Shown here in pieces: positions 21,207 to 35,040 of a stretch of 64,000 nucleotides of DNA. Position 1 is the stretch's first letter, and every line of letters starts with the position of its first letter. The position numbers were made by a program, and so were the translations under genes. The notes below the pieces were generated by a model. The model searched no databases, had not been told where the DNA came from, and worked only from the letters and a program-made list of their open reading frames with translations. This DNA is from Acytostelium subglobosum LB1 (lineage: Eukaryota; Evosea; Eumycetozoa; Acytosteliales; Acytosteliaceae): the NCBI RefSeq assembly GCF_000787575.1, contig NW_012236523.1:187854-251853 (forward strand), given 5' to 3'.

Positions 21207-24200
21207 ATGAGTAGTAATGATGAAGGTGCTTCATCAAACTCGGTGTTGATGCGTACATTGCGTTCACCGTCACAGCCACAACAAATAGCACAAACTTCTC
21301 CTCCTCCGCCACCTCCACCATTGCCGCCAATGTCAATGTCTAATAATAACAACAATAACAATGGACAGCATTATACAGATGATCATGACCTGGGCATTGA
21401 TGATCATTTAGATGACGACATGATGGTATTGCCATCAATAACAAAAGGAGGCAACAACTCTGATGCAGTAGATGACATACATGCTCAGCTCGAACTTGAA
21501 GAGGACGACGATGACAACAACAATGAAACCGATGAAGATCAAATCGACTCGGAGATCGACCTGGACACATTCCATCAACTCGACGATCCCGACGAAGAGG
21601 AGAACAGGCGTCGAAAGATGATCCTTTACAAGAAGATGTATATCAAGTTGGACTTTGTGCTGGAGCACATCAACATCGTGCTCAGTGTCGTCTCTGTTGG
21701 CATCTTCATTGCAATGAGCTACATCGAGGTCGAGACGACATCATATCACACGCTCAACTCCATCCTCTTGGTGTTCTCAATCTTCTTCATCTTTGACTTT
21801 GTTCGACGACTTGTGCTCACCAAGAACAGGCGCAAGTACATGCTCAAGGTCAGCACCTGGCTCGACATCCTCTCACTCCTCCCCATCATCGTCACACTGT
21901 TGCCCAACTCCCTGGTCAACGTCATCCCACTTGGTTTCCTCAGAGTGCTTCGCATCCTCATGGCACCAAGACTATTCAAGTTACATGGTGTAGGAAGTAT
22001 GTATCATTCATTCATTCATTCATTCGAATACATACTAACTCGGATGTGTTACAACAGCAACATTCTTAAAGACAAGTCAACTGTTGGTATCATTGGTTAT
22101 ATTCATTGTGCTCGTCGCATCGATGATTACATCAGTCGAGTCGGTACCATTCCATCATTCAATTTACTTTGCCGTAGTCACATTGTCAACAGTTGGCTAT
22201 GGAGATATTTCACCAAAGACGATCGTTGGTCGTCTACTTATATCTGTAATCATCCTCACTGGTCTCATCTACATCCCAGTAAAGACAACACAACTACTTG
22301 GATATCTAAATGAAAGAAAGCGTATGTATACCATATCACTCATCGCTTAATCTTGTGATCACTCATACTAATCAATCACGTGATTGATTGATTGATTGAT
22401 ACAGCATGGCATGGAGCATACAGGACCAACAATAAGAAGTTTGTAGCTGTTGTCGGTAACATCTATGAGCGATCATTGAACACATTCGTGAATGAATACT
22501 TCAATAATGTATGTATTGTGATGGGTCATCAAGACAATGTTGATTGAATGATTGAATGACACCTTCATCAACTTGTAGTCACGTATCAAGAGGATGCCAC
22601 TGGTGATATTCTCAAATGATGATCCACCAGAGTATTACCAAGCTCTATCACAAGGAGTGACGACCAAGCATATGTGTATTTATATCAAAGGAACGAGTGG
22701 AAAAGGTGATGATGTACTTAGGGCCAACATCAAGAAGGCCAGTAGTATATTTGTCTTTTCCAAACAGTACATTGATGACATCAATGATGACTTGGAGAAC
22801 ATCTTGAGAGTGATGTCCACACGAACCTTTGTTCCAAAGGTGCCCATCTTCACACAGATAATGAATCCAAAGCTAATACCCAAGATGATGTCAGCTGGTG
22901 CCACTCAAGTCATCTCCGTCCAAGAGTTGAAGATGGTATGTATACCATGTTGTTTGATTCAAGACAGGCCAACATCACATCACTCATTCACTCACATACA
23001 CACGACCGCCACAACAGAACCTAATGGCACAGTCATGTCTATCACCTGGATTCAACACATTCATCATGAATCTTCTGCGATCGGATCTGACCACCTACAA
23101 AGACGTTGATGAGTATGGTTCAGGCAATGGATATGAGATCTTCACAGAGTCATTCTCCTCTGCTTTCGTTGGAATGCAATTCCGTTGTGCAGCCAAGGTA
23201 TGTACCCTTGTAGAATCCATTGTGTCCACGTCATGTACTAACATTTCTCATTGAATATAATCAGTTCATCTTCCATTGCTTTGGAATGATTGTGTTTGGT
23301 ATCGAATCATTGATCAATAGGAAGCCAAGGATCAAGTTGAACCCAGCACCACATTATATCATTCAACCAAAGGATAGAGGCATCTTGTTGGCAAAGACTA
23401 GGATGGCAGCCCTGAGGATAAAGGGCGTATCTCACTATCACATTGAAGAGAGACAGCCTGAGCTTGAGGAGGACAAGGAGCAGGAGGCAAAGGTGGTCTG
23501 GAAGTACGATCCCGACACATCAATATATAGATGCAAGCTTGAGATCTCCGAGGTGAGCAGGGCGAGGACCAAGGCATCAAAGAAGTCTCTCCGCAAACTA
23601 CTCATTGACAAGAAGAAGGAGATGAACTATGACTTGTCCAGTTTGGACACTGTTCACACAACAATGCACAGCGGACCAGACACCGACAGTCCAATGGCAA
23701 GCGAGGTGTTCAGTTCAATGCCCTCGGACACGACATACAGCTCCACATCGACGCCAACCACCTCGCCAAATCTAAGTCATATCAATCATTCAATGACTAT
23801 CCCGCCTCCACCTGCGATCCCCTCACTCTCAGAGTCTGTCAAGGTTGTTCGTCGATTCTGGACGAATCACAGCTTTGAAGACAGTCTGGTCAACTCGGTC
23901 GAGGACATCACCTCGGTCAACAAGCACATCATCCTCACTGGCCCCATCTACCATGTCGACGCCTTTATAAGACCGTTGCGCGAGAACTACTTGCGTCGTT
24001 ACGAGCCAATAGTCATTCTCACACAGGAGTTCCCAATGGATGAGTGGGAGAGAATATGCTCCTACCCCTACATCTACGTCGTGAATGGACAATCACGTAG
24101 TATGAAGGATCTCAAACGAGCAGGCATACTCAAGTGCTCCAAACTCATTGTCATGTCATTGGAGGTACAGAGCAACGAGCCCTATCTCAAGGACAAGGCC

Positions 24201-24804
24201 ACCATCTCCACCATTGTCTCGATCAAGGAGCTCGTAAAGTCATTGGACATATATCCAATCTATGAACTAAGTAAGCATATTAGGCACCATGATCACCGTC
24301 ATCATGTTCTAACCATTCAGCTATCAATCAATCTACCAATCTTTAGCCGACCCACTTAACCTCCAACTACTACCTAATAACCAGCAATGGAATCAGAAGG
24401 ACCCGTACTACATGGCACCATCATTCGCCAGTGGAAACGTGTTCCTGAGTAACATCTTTGATAGTCTTCTCTGTCAGAGCTTCTTTAACCCTCACCTGTT
24501 GGCAATCATCCAGATCCTGGTGGGCAAGTCAGACCACCATCGCAACAGTCGTGCCAAAGTCTTCCAGGTAGACGTGCCACCCGAGTACATTGGACACCGC
24601 TTTGGCTACCTGTTCGAGTCCCTGCTCAACTGTGGCGTCATATGTCTAGCGCTATTCAGAACAAAGACCGACGATAGTGGCGGCAAGTTTGTGCACACCA
24701 ATCCATCGGCGTCAACAATGCTGAGGGAAAGTGATAGGTTGTTTATCTTACATCGAGTGAAGCCAGCAACAACTGCAATGGCGACAGTCAATCCAGGTGT
24801 GTAG
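21207..24804 (+). CDS. BK/Slo-type potassium channel alpha subunit (6TM, two RCK domains)
   Basis: Seven exons (21207-21996, 22058-22321, 22405-22508, 22579-22935, 23018-23197, 23265-24270, 24347-24804), 1052 residues. Residues 1-145 are cytosolic, with poly-Pro, poly-Asn and acidic runs. S1-S4 follow (from about 151), S4 holding RVLRILMAPR. The pore filter is TVGYGD at 308-313, then S6 and KTTQLLGYL. The first RCK domain starts NKKFVAVVGNIYERSL and holds the BK_channel_a block (NIKKASSIFVFS, LRVMSTRTFVPKVP, AQSCLSPGFNTFI). A Ser/Thr-rich linker leads to RCK2 (HIILTGPIYHVDAFI, VVNGQSRSMKDLKRAG, CGVICLALFRT). No obvious calcium bowl or S0 helix. It should gate K+ in response to voltage and a cytosolic ligand; the ligand is unknown. 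Confidence 0.92.
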
Positions 24805-24879
24805 ACTTGACCAATAAACCTGTATATGTAAATATATCGTGGCTCACAATCGAGGGCAGCCAGGCACATGTGACCGAGC

Positions 24880-26146
24880 CTAGTTGATGTTGATGTTGGA
24901 GGCTGATGGGGCACTTGGGGCGGGACCATCATTGGAGGTTGGGTTGTAGGGGATACCGTAGCTGTATTGGTAGTAGCCTCCCTCCTGCACCTGGTAGGTC
25001 TCTGGCAATTGCTGGTAGACAATCTGGTAGTTGTTGTACTTGTTGTCGACGATGGCCGATGGCTTCTTGTGCTCATTGTCCACGTGGCAGCTCTCATGCT
25101 TGCTGTCATGCTTGGCCTTGAAGTACTTGATGGTGTAGATGAGTGTGCCAATCAGTGAGATGAGTGCCAGACCAAAGAAGAAGCAGATCATTATAAGTGA
25201 TCCCTTGTCGTAGGGTGGAGGTGGGAACCACATGACATTCTGTGGCTGTGCGCGTTGGTAGTAGCAGTTGTATGAGGAGCCCTTGACAAAGTTGGCCATG
25301 TAGGCGGCGACCCAGCCCTCATCCGAGGACCAGAGTCCACGAATTGTGCTGTTGTGCTGGACGTTGTCTCCATCGGTGAAGCTGACATAGTCAACACCCT
25401 GTGCACAATAGTTGTAGCCACAGGCTGCTGCTTCACTGCTTGTCCATGATGCTTCCGAGCTTGTAGACTCGACTGCCTCAAAGTCTGTTGCTAGTGTTGC
25501 CAAATATTCTCTGGCAGCCAATGCTGCTTGCTGTCTCTGTTGCTGTTTGAATTGCTTGATCTCCTGAGTGTAAACGATAAGGTCGCCGCCGGTGGTGGTG
25601 CCTGGAGTGTTGGCTGAGGCTCCCTTGAAGTCGTCGCCACCAATGTCAAATCCTCCGTCTTCGCCGCCTGCATCGCCGTCGAAATCGTCGCCGCCGCCGC
25701 TGTCGCCAGACTCTCCGTCCATCCCTCCATCATCGTCGTCTCCACCATCGTCATCACCGTTGTTGTAACTGTTGGATGATCCACTGCCACCAACATAGAT
25801 GAAGAAGAAACCTGGACCCCAAACTGGATACCACCAAATCTCATTATTATAGGTGGCACATTGACTGGAGTAGCAGTCGGCAACTGTTTGAACGGCAGTG
25901 ACATTGCACTGCGCCCTAGAATATCCATTTGCCTTTTGGATCTGTGAACATTGAGTAATTGAGTGTGTGAGTGAGTGGGCGGGTGATCGATCAACCAATC
26001 AGACAATCGTGGACACTAATATAACTTACACTTGGGACAAGATTTGCGAAGGTAACACCAAGTCCAATTGAGGCAAAGATCAAGAATATGAAGCCACAGA
26101 CGGCCAAAAGAATTGAATATCTCTTGACCTCTCGAGATGATGCCAT
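24880..26146 (-). CDS. Unknown two-helix membrane protein with acidic lumenal loop
   Basis: Not recognised. Two exons (26146-26030 and 25941-24880), 392 residues. Helix one is residues about 11-33 (SILLAVCGFIFLIFASIG...). The long loop contains Cys residues (CNVT, DCYSSQC), an aromatic WWYPVWGPGFFFIYVGG patch, and then an extreme Gly/Asp block, followed by CGYNYC and a second conserved-looking segment (SSDEGWVAAYMANFVKG). Helix two (LIMICFFFGLALISLIGTLIYTI) precedes a His/Lys- and Tyr/Pro-rich tail. This suggests a hairpin with both ends cytosolic. Paired cysteines suggest disulfides, hence a secretory-pathway location. The function is open. Confidence 0.82.
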
Positions 26147-26354
26147 TTTATCTGTATTTGTATTTAGTTATATGTTGTATGAATTGTTTTGTGATTGCTT
26201 TCGTGGACTAATGTTGTGTTTAGTTGAGCCAATCAAAGAAGTCGTCAAAAGCCCACCCCACTCAATCACAAAGTTGGGTCAAGGACCCTTAAGATGTAAG
26301 GTGGGGGTACCCCGCAAATCAAGGAACTCTTCCAAAGAACAATACACAATGTAT

Positions 26355-29300
26355 TTATTTGATCATCCTTGCCAGGGTCAAGAAGAACTGATCGTCTGGC
26401 TTGGATACAGGACTGCTACCAAGTCCAGCGCCTGTTGAGGACACTGTTGGAAGATGTGATGATGATGTTCGGTGCATGAGTGGCGATGAGGGAACGCGTG
26501 GAGGTGTAGTCTGTTGTGCGACGCCAGGATGCTGACGCGATGGTTGCTCGCAGAACTGTGTCTTTACATATTCGACACTGGACATGATTTCCTCGTCACG
26601 GATGTTGTGTGATGCTGCCAACAATGACAGCAGCAGACAGTTGAGCTCGCCAATCTGCTTGACCAACTCCTGTCTCTTCTTTGGCAGGCTCCTAGTGGGA
26701 TCGCCCGACTTGAGCTGAGAGCACGACAACTGATTGATGAAAAGGTATGTGCCAAACGTTGCTTTACCCAAGGAGTGAGGTATGACTGGGACGAACTCCT
26801 GGCAGACGCGTATGTAGTAATGGAAGTTGACCAATGAGTAGAGCACATTGCGCAGAGTGACGTAGTATTGATTCTCGATCTTCCTTGTAAAGTCTGTGGG
26901 CTCCATAGTGGATGTGGACGGCCTAGACGCAGAGTTGGACAGCAATGAGAGAGTGAGCACAGACTCTTTGGGTCCTTGCGAGGGTGTGCCGGGCACCTTG
27001 GGCTTGCTGGACTGATTAAGACGCTTCTCCTTCAGTGTCATGGCCTTGAAATGCCTCTCGATGAACAGATGCTCGTCAATCTGCGCGGTGAGGATGAGCA
27101 CCAGGCGATGGCACAACTCTTGAAGGTCGGCAAACACGCGATACGTCAGGTAGAATCGTTTGGTGGACTTGGAGAGCAGGTAGATGATATACGTCAGCTT
27201 GGACAATTGCTTGATCCACTGCTTGGTGAGATACTGCTGTGCGTGGCAATGTAGGAAGCAGCGTGGGTCGGCATAATAAATGAATCGCTCCTTGTGTGAC
27301 ACGACAAACTCCAACAACTGCTCGGCCACGCGGTCGCTGTGTCCATGTGAGTTGGCCAGCGAGATTGTCAGTGTGAGACACTTTGACCACAGCCTGTGCC
27401 ACTGATTGATGAACGATGTGTTGTTGTGATATAGTACGCTCTCTGAGTTTGATTGATCGGTTGCAGAGATATACGGGAGGATGGACAGTTGGAGATATTT
27501 GAGCTCGATGGATGAGAGCGTCGATATGATGTCCTTGACGATCAACAGCTCGCCAAGCAATGGCTGTCGCGTAAAAGTGATGAATAGCTCCAAGATGGCA
27601 TTGGCCGTCGTGATGTCGGGCAGTGTTGCGTCATTGGATGTGTCGCCGCCTTCCACATTCAGACTCCTCCTGAGTGTCTGGATGAGGTGGTAGATCAGAT
27701 CGTTGGGGAATACCGAGGGTATGTTGGCATGAGTCTCGATTCTAAAGATAATTGATTGTAATGTGTAGATTGAGATGTTGGAGAGTGATGGTGATCGTTT
27801 GTTGTTGTTGTTGCTGTTGTTGTTGTTGTTGGCCACGGACTGTGGCTGTTGCCACTTGCATAGTATGAGCGATGACAGTGGCGATATCAACTGTTTGTAG
27901 AGTGCCAGTGGTACTTGAACCGATCTGCGCGTCACAGACAACAGTGATGATACCAACAGATAGAATATAGTGCAGTCGGTGTTGTTGTTGACGTTGTCCA
28001 GGAACTTGAGATACCTCAGCAGTAATTGACTAAAGTGTGGCAGCAATTGTTGAGTGGTTCGTGGCGCCAAGTCACCAGATTTGTCAAGAATCAGGGATGA
28101 CGATGCCACGGCGATCACTTCAAATATTGTCTGCAGCCATTCAGACTCCTCGGCGCACATTGATGATTGGCCAATGTCCAACGAATCGACCAGTGCTGCG
28201 TCGGCCAGCTTGAGGATCAGCGACACCAGCTCCTTCTCGCGGTCTAGCCCGTCGTGGGACTTGAGCAGCAGCTCACTCTTGTTGGTGAGCTGCGACACGC
28301 GAACAAACCTCGAGAATGCTCGTGCCAACTCGAGTTGTTGCTGCTGTCTCTGCACAGCGTCGTTCCACTGTCTCAGCAGGCCAATGAGGTCGAGTCTGTC
28401 GGCATCAATCTTGAACAGCTTCTGAATTGCATCCAAGTCGTACATCAAGTCTTTGTTGTTGTTGTTAGCACCATTGCTGCTGTTGTTGCTGTTGTTGCTG
28501 TTGTTGCTGGAGGAAGTTTGTTGCGGGGACAGGATCAACATGCCAAACTCTGGCAGTTGGCCCTTGTTGTTGGCGCACAGGTTGATGAGTGTCTCGCGCA
28601 GTGTGTATAGCTCCACGATGTTTGGTCGACTGATATATCGGTCGATGTACTTTTCAATCTTTGGTCCTTGGAACACTTCCTGTACGCGCAGGACAAATGA
28701 TCGCTCTGACGAGCTGTATCCATTCTCTGCAGCCAGGGGCTGTACATTCTTGTTGGAGAATGCAGTCATTGACAATGCCTGCGCCGAGATGATTCGTAGC
28801 GTGGCCGCCGCCACGACACTGCCTGTCTTGTTCTTGGGATCGATCAACTCTGTCCAGAAGTCCTTGTGGCTGTGTAGGTCGTGCAAGAACTGGCCGTAAT
28901 AGATTGAGTTGGCGTGGATGTTGTCGAGCAGGGGGTAGAGCTCGTTGTTGAGTGGTGGGTCGTTCAGCTTGAGTATCTTGATCAGCTCATTGACGCCGAT
29001 GCTCATCAACAGACGGTCGGTTAGCTGGAACTGTGACACCGAGAGCTCCTTGAGCAGGCCAATGATTGAGTGGAGGGTCAGTGGCTGATTGGGGTCGCCA
29101 CTCATCGCGATCAACTTGGCCAGGTTGGTGATCTCTTGATCAGAAACGAGTGATGAGATGTAGAACTCCTTGTCGATGCGAATCAATATGATCAGCGAGC
29201 AAAGTGTTGCGGCGGCGCGGGAGACCGCCACAACTGGCATCGAGATTGTGTTGATCAATGTTGAGAACAGGCTGGGAGTGTTGGGCTTGACTGGATAGAG

Positions 29301-32240
29301 GATGGAGTTAACCAAGGACTCGGCGAATGAACGCTCGAGTGAGTGTTGGTCTAACAAAGTCTGAAGGAGGATGAGCGCGGCGCAGGACAGTTCGTCACGG
29401 GAGGCGACTACCTCGTCGGAGAGGTCGGCGTCGACGGTGGGTGGGTCGACCGCCGCAATGAGGGTGGACTGCACTGGTCCAGGGTGGCAGAGTGCGCGAG
29501 CTATCCTGCCAGATAGCGCCTGCAAGTATGGCGCGGGGGTGATGCAGTTGGTCTTGGTGATGATGATGGCGAACGAGTTGAACACATCGTGTAGGATGCG
29601 ACGGTTGTGCTGCATGCTGTCTTCGCGAATGATCCAATAGTCCGAGATGACCTGGAACATGAAAGATACGATCGAGTCGAGCGCCGACTGATGCTTGGTG
29701 TCGAGGCGGGTGGCCGTGTTGCCCACGATCACCGCGTTCACATAGTTGACAAACAGCGTGACCATCTGACGAGTGATCGTGAAGTGTTTGGTGCTCTTCT
29801 CAACATCGTAGAGATAGAGGAAGCTACCCTTGCGGTACTGCGAGCCAGATGTTGCGCCCTGCATCCAGATGCCCTTCTCGCACAGGAAGTTGAGCACCTC
29901 GGTGGGGAAGTTGGTGGCAAAGTTGGCAAACAGCGAGATAATGTGCTGGATGACGTTGAGTTGGGTGTTGCCCTCGCTGATCTGGTAGACAATGTCAATG
30001 AGCGAGTCGCTGATGCGATTGGAGTTGAGCACGGCAAAGAAGTACACACGGGCATTGTTGTGATGTTGTGCCAGCTGGTGTATCAGCTTGAGGCTGGCCA
30101 CGAATGTTGATGTGATCTCTGCTGACCATGTGCTGGGATGTCGAGAGAACTTGTCCAGAATGTCCAACAATCGATCGCCCAATGAGTATACCACGGTGGC
30201 AGTTTGTGTTTGTTGGGATACCTTGAAGCACTTGTATGCCCCCTTGAACACAGAGTGATTGTGCAATGGTAGATAAGCAGTGGCGATGCCCGTATACGTG
30301 TCCTCCTGTGAGTCCACCGATTCAAACGAGTGGCTCAACAAATGTTCAAGTTCATTCAAACTAATGACCTGTTGGAACTGTGTAATATTAATGTTAAGTA
30401 TGAGTTTGAACCTGTTTGGCGTGGCGTGGCGTGGAGTGGAGAGGAGAGGCGTTAGTTCGAGGCCATCTTGCATGGTGGGCTCGGGTGGGTACTCACAGAT
30501 AGTCAGCAGACTCTTGGTCATCGATGGATGCACAGAGAAGGTTGGACACCTTTTCAAAGTGTTGGATGAGAACCTTCTCAGACATGGCGTATTTGAATAG
30601 ATCATGTGAGATCAGATCTTGTAGCGTTGGTCGATATAGCTTGTTGGCCTTGACATATATATCAAACAGAGTGTCCACAGACTGTATATTAGTGGACTCC
30701 AAGTCATATACCATTGTGAACCTGCTAATGAACAATTGTATCGTTTCCACATATCCAAAGGCGGAGAACTGATTGATTGATTGATTGATCATGGTTAGTC
30801 CAGGAATGATCATTGATTGAATGATTGATTGATTGAAAGATTAAGTCAAGAACATACACTTCCAGTGAGGTATTTACAATCGATGACCTGCTGTACATAG
30901 TTGAATGGATCGTATCTTAGACATTTTGAGAGTATCTCCTTGAACTCTGGTCCAAGTGTCTCGCCATGAATGTGGAGGAGCACTGAGTATATGATTGTGG
31001 CAGAGGCATGTGACATTGAGTTGGTCTCAAACATCTTGAGCATGTTCAACACGTCCATCTTGTCGGTCCTATGATTGGAGGTTGATGGAAATGTGAGTGG
31101 AGGAGTGATGGGCAAGATGGGCCAGGACCACGGGGCCGACTTACTCGCTGAGATCTTTGAACTTGCCCTTGGACAGGTCACCAATGGCGAACAAACAGGT
31201 CAACACTGAGATGTATTCGATGTGACGCAGTGTTGGATGTAGACTCTCGGATCGCATGAGTATGTCAGAGTATGAGCCAAGGTTGATCTGTTGGAATCGA
31301 GTGAACACCTGCTTGAAGTCCTTGGGGAAGGAGATTCGCTGCTTGGTGTAATAAAGTAGAAAGACAATCTCCATCAGCAACTGCTGCTCTTGAAGCACAT
31401 GCTCCTTGTATGCTTGGTGCAACTGTGGATGATCGCGTAGATACTCGGGTATCTGAAAGGTGGCCAACTGCTGGATGTTTGCCAACAGCTTTGTCTCCCA
31501 GCCCTGTCTATTCTGCTCGACACACTTTGTGGCCACTTCATTATATAGACTGTTTGGATCATTCGCCTTCTTTATCAATGATGACACCAATGATAGTAAC
31601 AAGTAACGATCACGATAGTAATACTCAAACAGCTATTGTTGTCGCAATGGGATGGAGGATGGTGGAGGGGTGTCAGTTGCCAGAGCGTGATACTTGGGCG
31701 AATCGGATGAATGAACATACATCAAAGAGGTCTGTCCTCTCATATACTAGTGATCGAACATTAGTTGAGTATGAATTGATAAAGATGAATGTAGTGATCT
31801 GGTCCAAGTCCTAAGTGATTGATTGATTGAATGAATGAATGAATGAGTTAGATCATGTCACTGTCGTATCATATCATGTCGGTCATACAAGTAATGAACT
31901 TAGATCATTGATGAACTTCTGTAACTGTGTTGATAGAGTATGTTCGACACCTTTGATTGTAATCTTTCCAGCTGCAATCTGATCCTTTGAGGCTGAGCTT
32001 GGCTTTATATAATAATCAAATAGATTGGATAGTTTGTCTTCAAAGCTATTCAACTCTTTGCTCTATATGTTGTAGTTGTTGGTAAGTCAGCAGTAGTAAT
32101 TGATGTATAGTAACACCAGCAGTTGAACAACATACGATTGAGTCTTGATCAGTGATGATCTCACGATCAAAGTTATAATTGAACACTGAGGGATCACGAA
32201 CAGCTGTTGTCACTGATGCGCTGTCTTTCTTGTCCGTCAT
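26355..32240 (-). CDS. nup188: Nucleoporin Nup188
   Basis: Large inner-ring nuclear pore scaffold. Seven exons (32240-32136, 32062-31889, 31810-31721, 31632-31145, 31068-30858, 30768-30497, 30411-26355), 1798 residues, near the 1749 of human. The N-terminal third has the Nup188 core: DLFDLFEYYYRDRYLLL, WETKLLANIQQL, LQEQQLLMEIVFLLYYTKQ, followed by helical repeats. The last exon is 4.06 kb and uninterrupted, all alpha-helical by composition, with two Asn/Ser runs. The splice into exon 7 uses acceptor AAACAG at 30412; a nearer CACAG would break the frame. Partners expected are Nup93 and the membrane nucleoporins. Identity rests on the N-terminal blocks and length. Confidence 0.85.
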
Positions 32241-32863
32241 TTACTACCTCTCTCTCTCTCTATCTCTATGACTAAGTATATAATGTAGGTATGATCAACA
32301 CGAGGTTCAGATAAGTTCGCGCCAAGTTGGCACTTCAAAACAAACAACGATATTGGCGAAGTTCGCTTCATTTGAAATCAATCTAGGGACCACATCAAAA
32401 CCACGAAGAATGACTTCATTCTTGAAGAATCAAGGTAATGGGTCGGTGGGAATTACACTGAAAGGTTATAAGGATATATTGTTTATATCTTATACACATA
32501 TATTATATGTTTGTTATTTACTTGAGAATATAGAGAGATAGATACCATCCATCATCATCATCATCATTGTTCAATCAAAGAATCGTTGACTCACAACACC
32601 AGGACTCCTCGGGTACATTCTGTAGTCCAAGTCAAGTCTTGGCAAAGACACCACACCACACACAACTCGAGTAGGCAAGTCGCAAAACACACCCTTTAGG
32701 TCACGACCTTATTAAGTTATTAATACTATTTATTGCTGGCTCATTCATTCATTCATTCATTCACATACTTACTCATTCATACTTATACCTATACTCATAT
32801 ATATATCATTGTACAGTTTGTTCATCGTCATCATTAGCAACTAGTTGAAACATACCTATATAA
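32241..32863. promoter_or_regulatory. Divergent spacer between nup188 and kinase gene
   Basis: 623 bp between two start codons. It holds TATATA runs near 32470-32530 and 32795-32803, (CATT)n near 32746-32762 and TTCGC repeats near 32315-32365. One frame at 32353-32541 is open but begins with TTG and has no domain, so I do not call it a gene. Confidence 0.4.
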
Positions 32864-35040
32864 ATGACTGGAAAAGAAAGAGTATTGTACTGGCCAGAGA
32901 CTTATACCAATATCAAAGAGTTGGGCAGAGGTGTCAGTGGTGTTGTATATAAGGCTCACTCTAAGGAATCAAAGGATAAGGTTGTGGCCATCAAACTAGT
33001 CGATATCAATCAGAGTAAAGCAACATGGGAGTATGTCATTCATTCATACCTATCTCACGTGATACACCATTGAACTAACAATTCATTCAACAACACTTTA
33101 GTCAAGTACAGATAGAGATCAACACATTGGTCACATTGAACTCTTGTCAGCAACATACAAACATTATCAAGTTGATTGAATGCTTTGTATGTACTCGAGA
33201 CTTAATCAACCAATCAATCAATCAATCAAACACTAACATTAATTGGTTAACAGAAACATAGAACAACAGCAATCTTTGTGCTGGAGTATATTGATGGTGG
33301 CACGTTGGAGGACTTTATGAATACGTTTGATGAGGGTCTTCCATTGCCACTGGTCTCACATATCATTTACCAGATCATCAGCGCCATTGAGTATATGAAC
33401 AACAGGAAGTGCTCCCATCGTGACATAAAACCAGCCAATATCCTGATGGTCAGCAACAGGAAGAAACAGTCGGGCGTTGAAGAGCTGAGCAACTCTGGCA
33501 GGTCGCCATCCTCCAGAGACATGTTCTCGGTGTTCAAGAAGAAACACGACAATCACTACTCCTACGACCCAGAGGACATGCCAATCATCAAGGTCACCGA
33601 CTATGGCTACGCCTCAATCACCAAAGATGACAATGACATGCACTCAACCTTGGCTGGCTCACCATTATACATGGTAAGTGTAGTTTGAGTCAAGTGGCTA
33701 CACATGCATGCATGGCTAACCATCTCCCCTCCTCAACACTACCTAGCCTCCAGAGGTCATCCACATCATTCTCTCACCAAACTTGGAGCCAAGAAGAGGA
33801 AAGATCGTCAATGATACAAACCATGAGGGCTACAACCCTTTGTTGGTTGATGTATGGGCAATTGGTGCCGTAGCCTTCAGACTGATCACTGGACGTGAGC
33901 TGATCAATGAGATCTTCCCTAACCTCAATCAAACTACTGTGTTGGCTGCTCTTGTCAACCTGGCACAGATGGTAGACACCAATGAGTTCCAAAAGGGACT
34001 GGATACTATCCCAAAGATGTAAGTGTTGGTCAGTCACATTCATGAATGACACAATGAACTAACATCCTGTCTCACCTCATAGAATGAAACAATGTGGAAT
34101 CAATGATCCAGATTGCATCAACTTTATAACAAGTCTGTTAATGCTGAATCCAAAGGAAAGGATATCATTGCCAAATGCACTCAATCATCCATTCATGCGT
34201 GCTGGCAAGGAGTCGTTCGAATCAATGACCAAGGACCAAGAACAAGAGTCCAAGATCCCAGAAGACATCACAAGTCTGACGCATCCCAGCTCACCTAAAA
34301 CCAGAGCACAACGTGATCAACAGCAGCAGGAGCAGCAACAACAACAACAACAAAAGGATACACAACAAACGAATGAACAGCCAACTACATCTTCACCTCA
34401 ACAACAACAAAACAAGGAACCTCAACCACCTGGCACAGAAGAGAAACCTACTGGATCACCTTGGAGCTTCCCAAGGCTCACCTCACATGGTGCTCCTGCA
34501 ATGGTGCTATCACCTCAGAGAAGGATCAACAATATCAAGCTGTTCCCAACACTGTTGCCGCGTCCAACAGAGACATCTCCACCTCAAGATACAATGTAAG
34601 TGGCATCATCTTGTCAAAGCAGTAACATTACACAGCATACTAACAACACATGTAATGTATACAGGGTATGGAGGAATCCACCTCAACAACCAAGCCACAA
34701 TATAATGTGGTCGAATATTGCAGAGGACTCGTTCTTTATTGCACAGTATGGCATTATCACATCGATTTGGAACTCTTTGTCATCCAACACCAACTACACT
34801 TATAGGATCATCACTCAGAACATCACCAAGACACCATTGGAGATTGCCTCGTCCAATCACAAGGAGAGCATAATCTACATGTTTGACATTGCGCGCACCG
34901 TCGTCAAGCCACAACTGGTGTCATTGGCCAACTCCAACAACGAATCATCGATGCACTCTGCCCTCTCATCCATCCTGCAACAACTGGAGCAGGAGCAAGA
35001 GACCCTCTCCTTTGCCTGTGGCTGGACCGTCCTGTTGTAA
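32864..35040 (+). CDS. Serine/threonine protein kinase with DYG variant motif
   Basis: Six exons (32864-33030, 33102-33186, 33254-33673, 33747-34018, 34083-34595, 34665-35040), 610 residues. The kinase domain spans residues about 14-365. Gly loop GRGVSG, the Lys in VVAIK, catalytic loop HRDIKPAN (His139, Asp141, Asn146), then an insert of about 40 residues (Ser/Lys/Arg-rich) before the metal-binding Asp200, which sits in DYG instead of DFG. The activation segment ends SPLYMPPE, with PPE in place of APE. The C-terminal half has a Gln-rich stretch and an unassigned globular segment (IAEDSFFIAQYGIITSIW...). Catalytic residues are all there, so activity is likely. The kinase group is unclear. Confidence 0.9.

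Noticed and set aside
31818-31850. CRISPR-like short tandem repeats
   Set aside because: These are uninterrupted 4-bp microsatellites without spacers, in a eukaryotic intron.
32353-32541. 62-codon frame in the nup188/kinase spacer
   Set aside because: Begins with TTG, lies in a divergent promoter and ends in TA-rich non-coding sequence.
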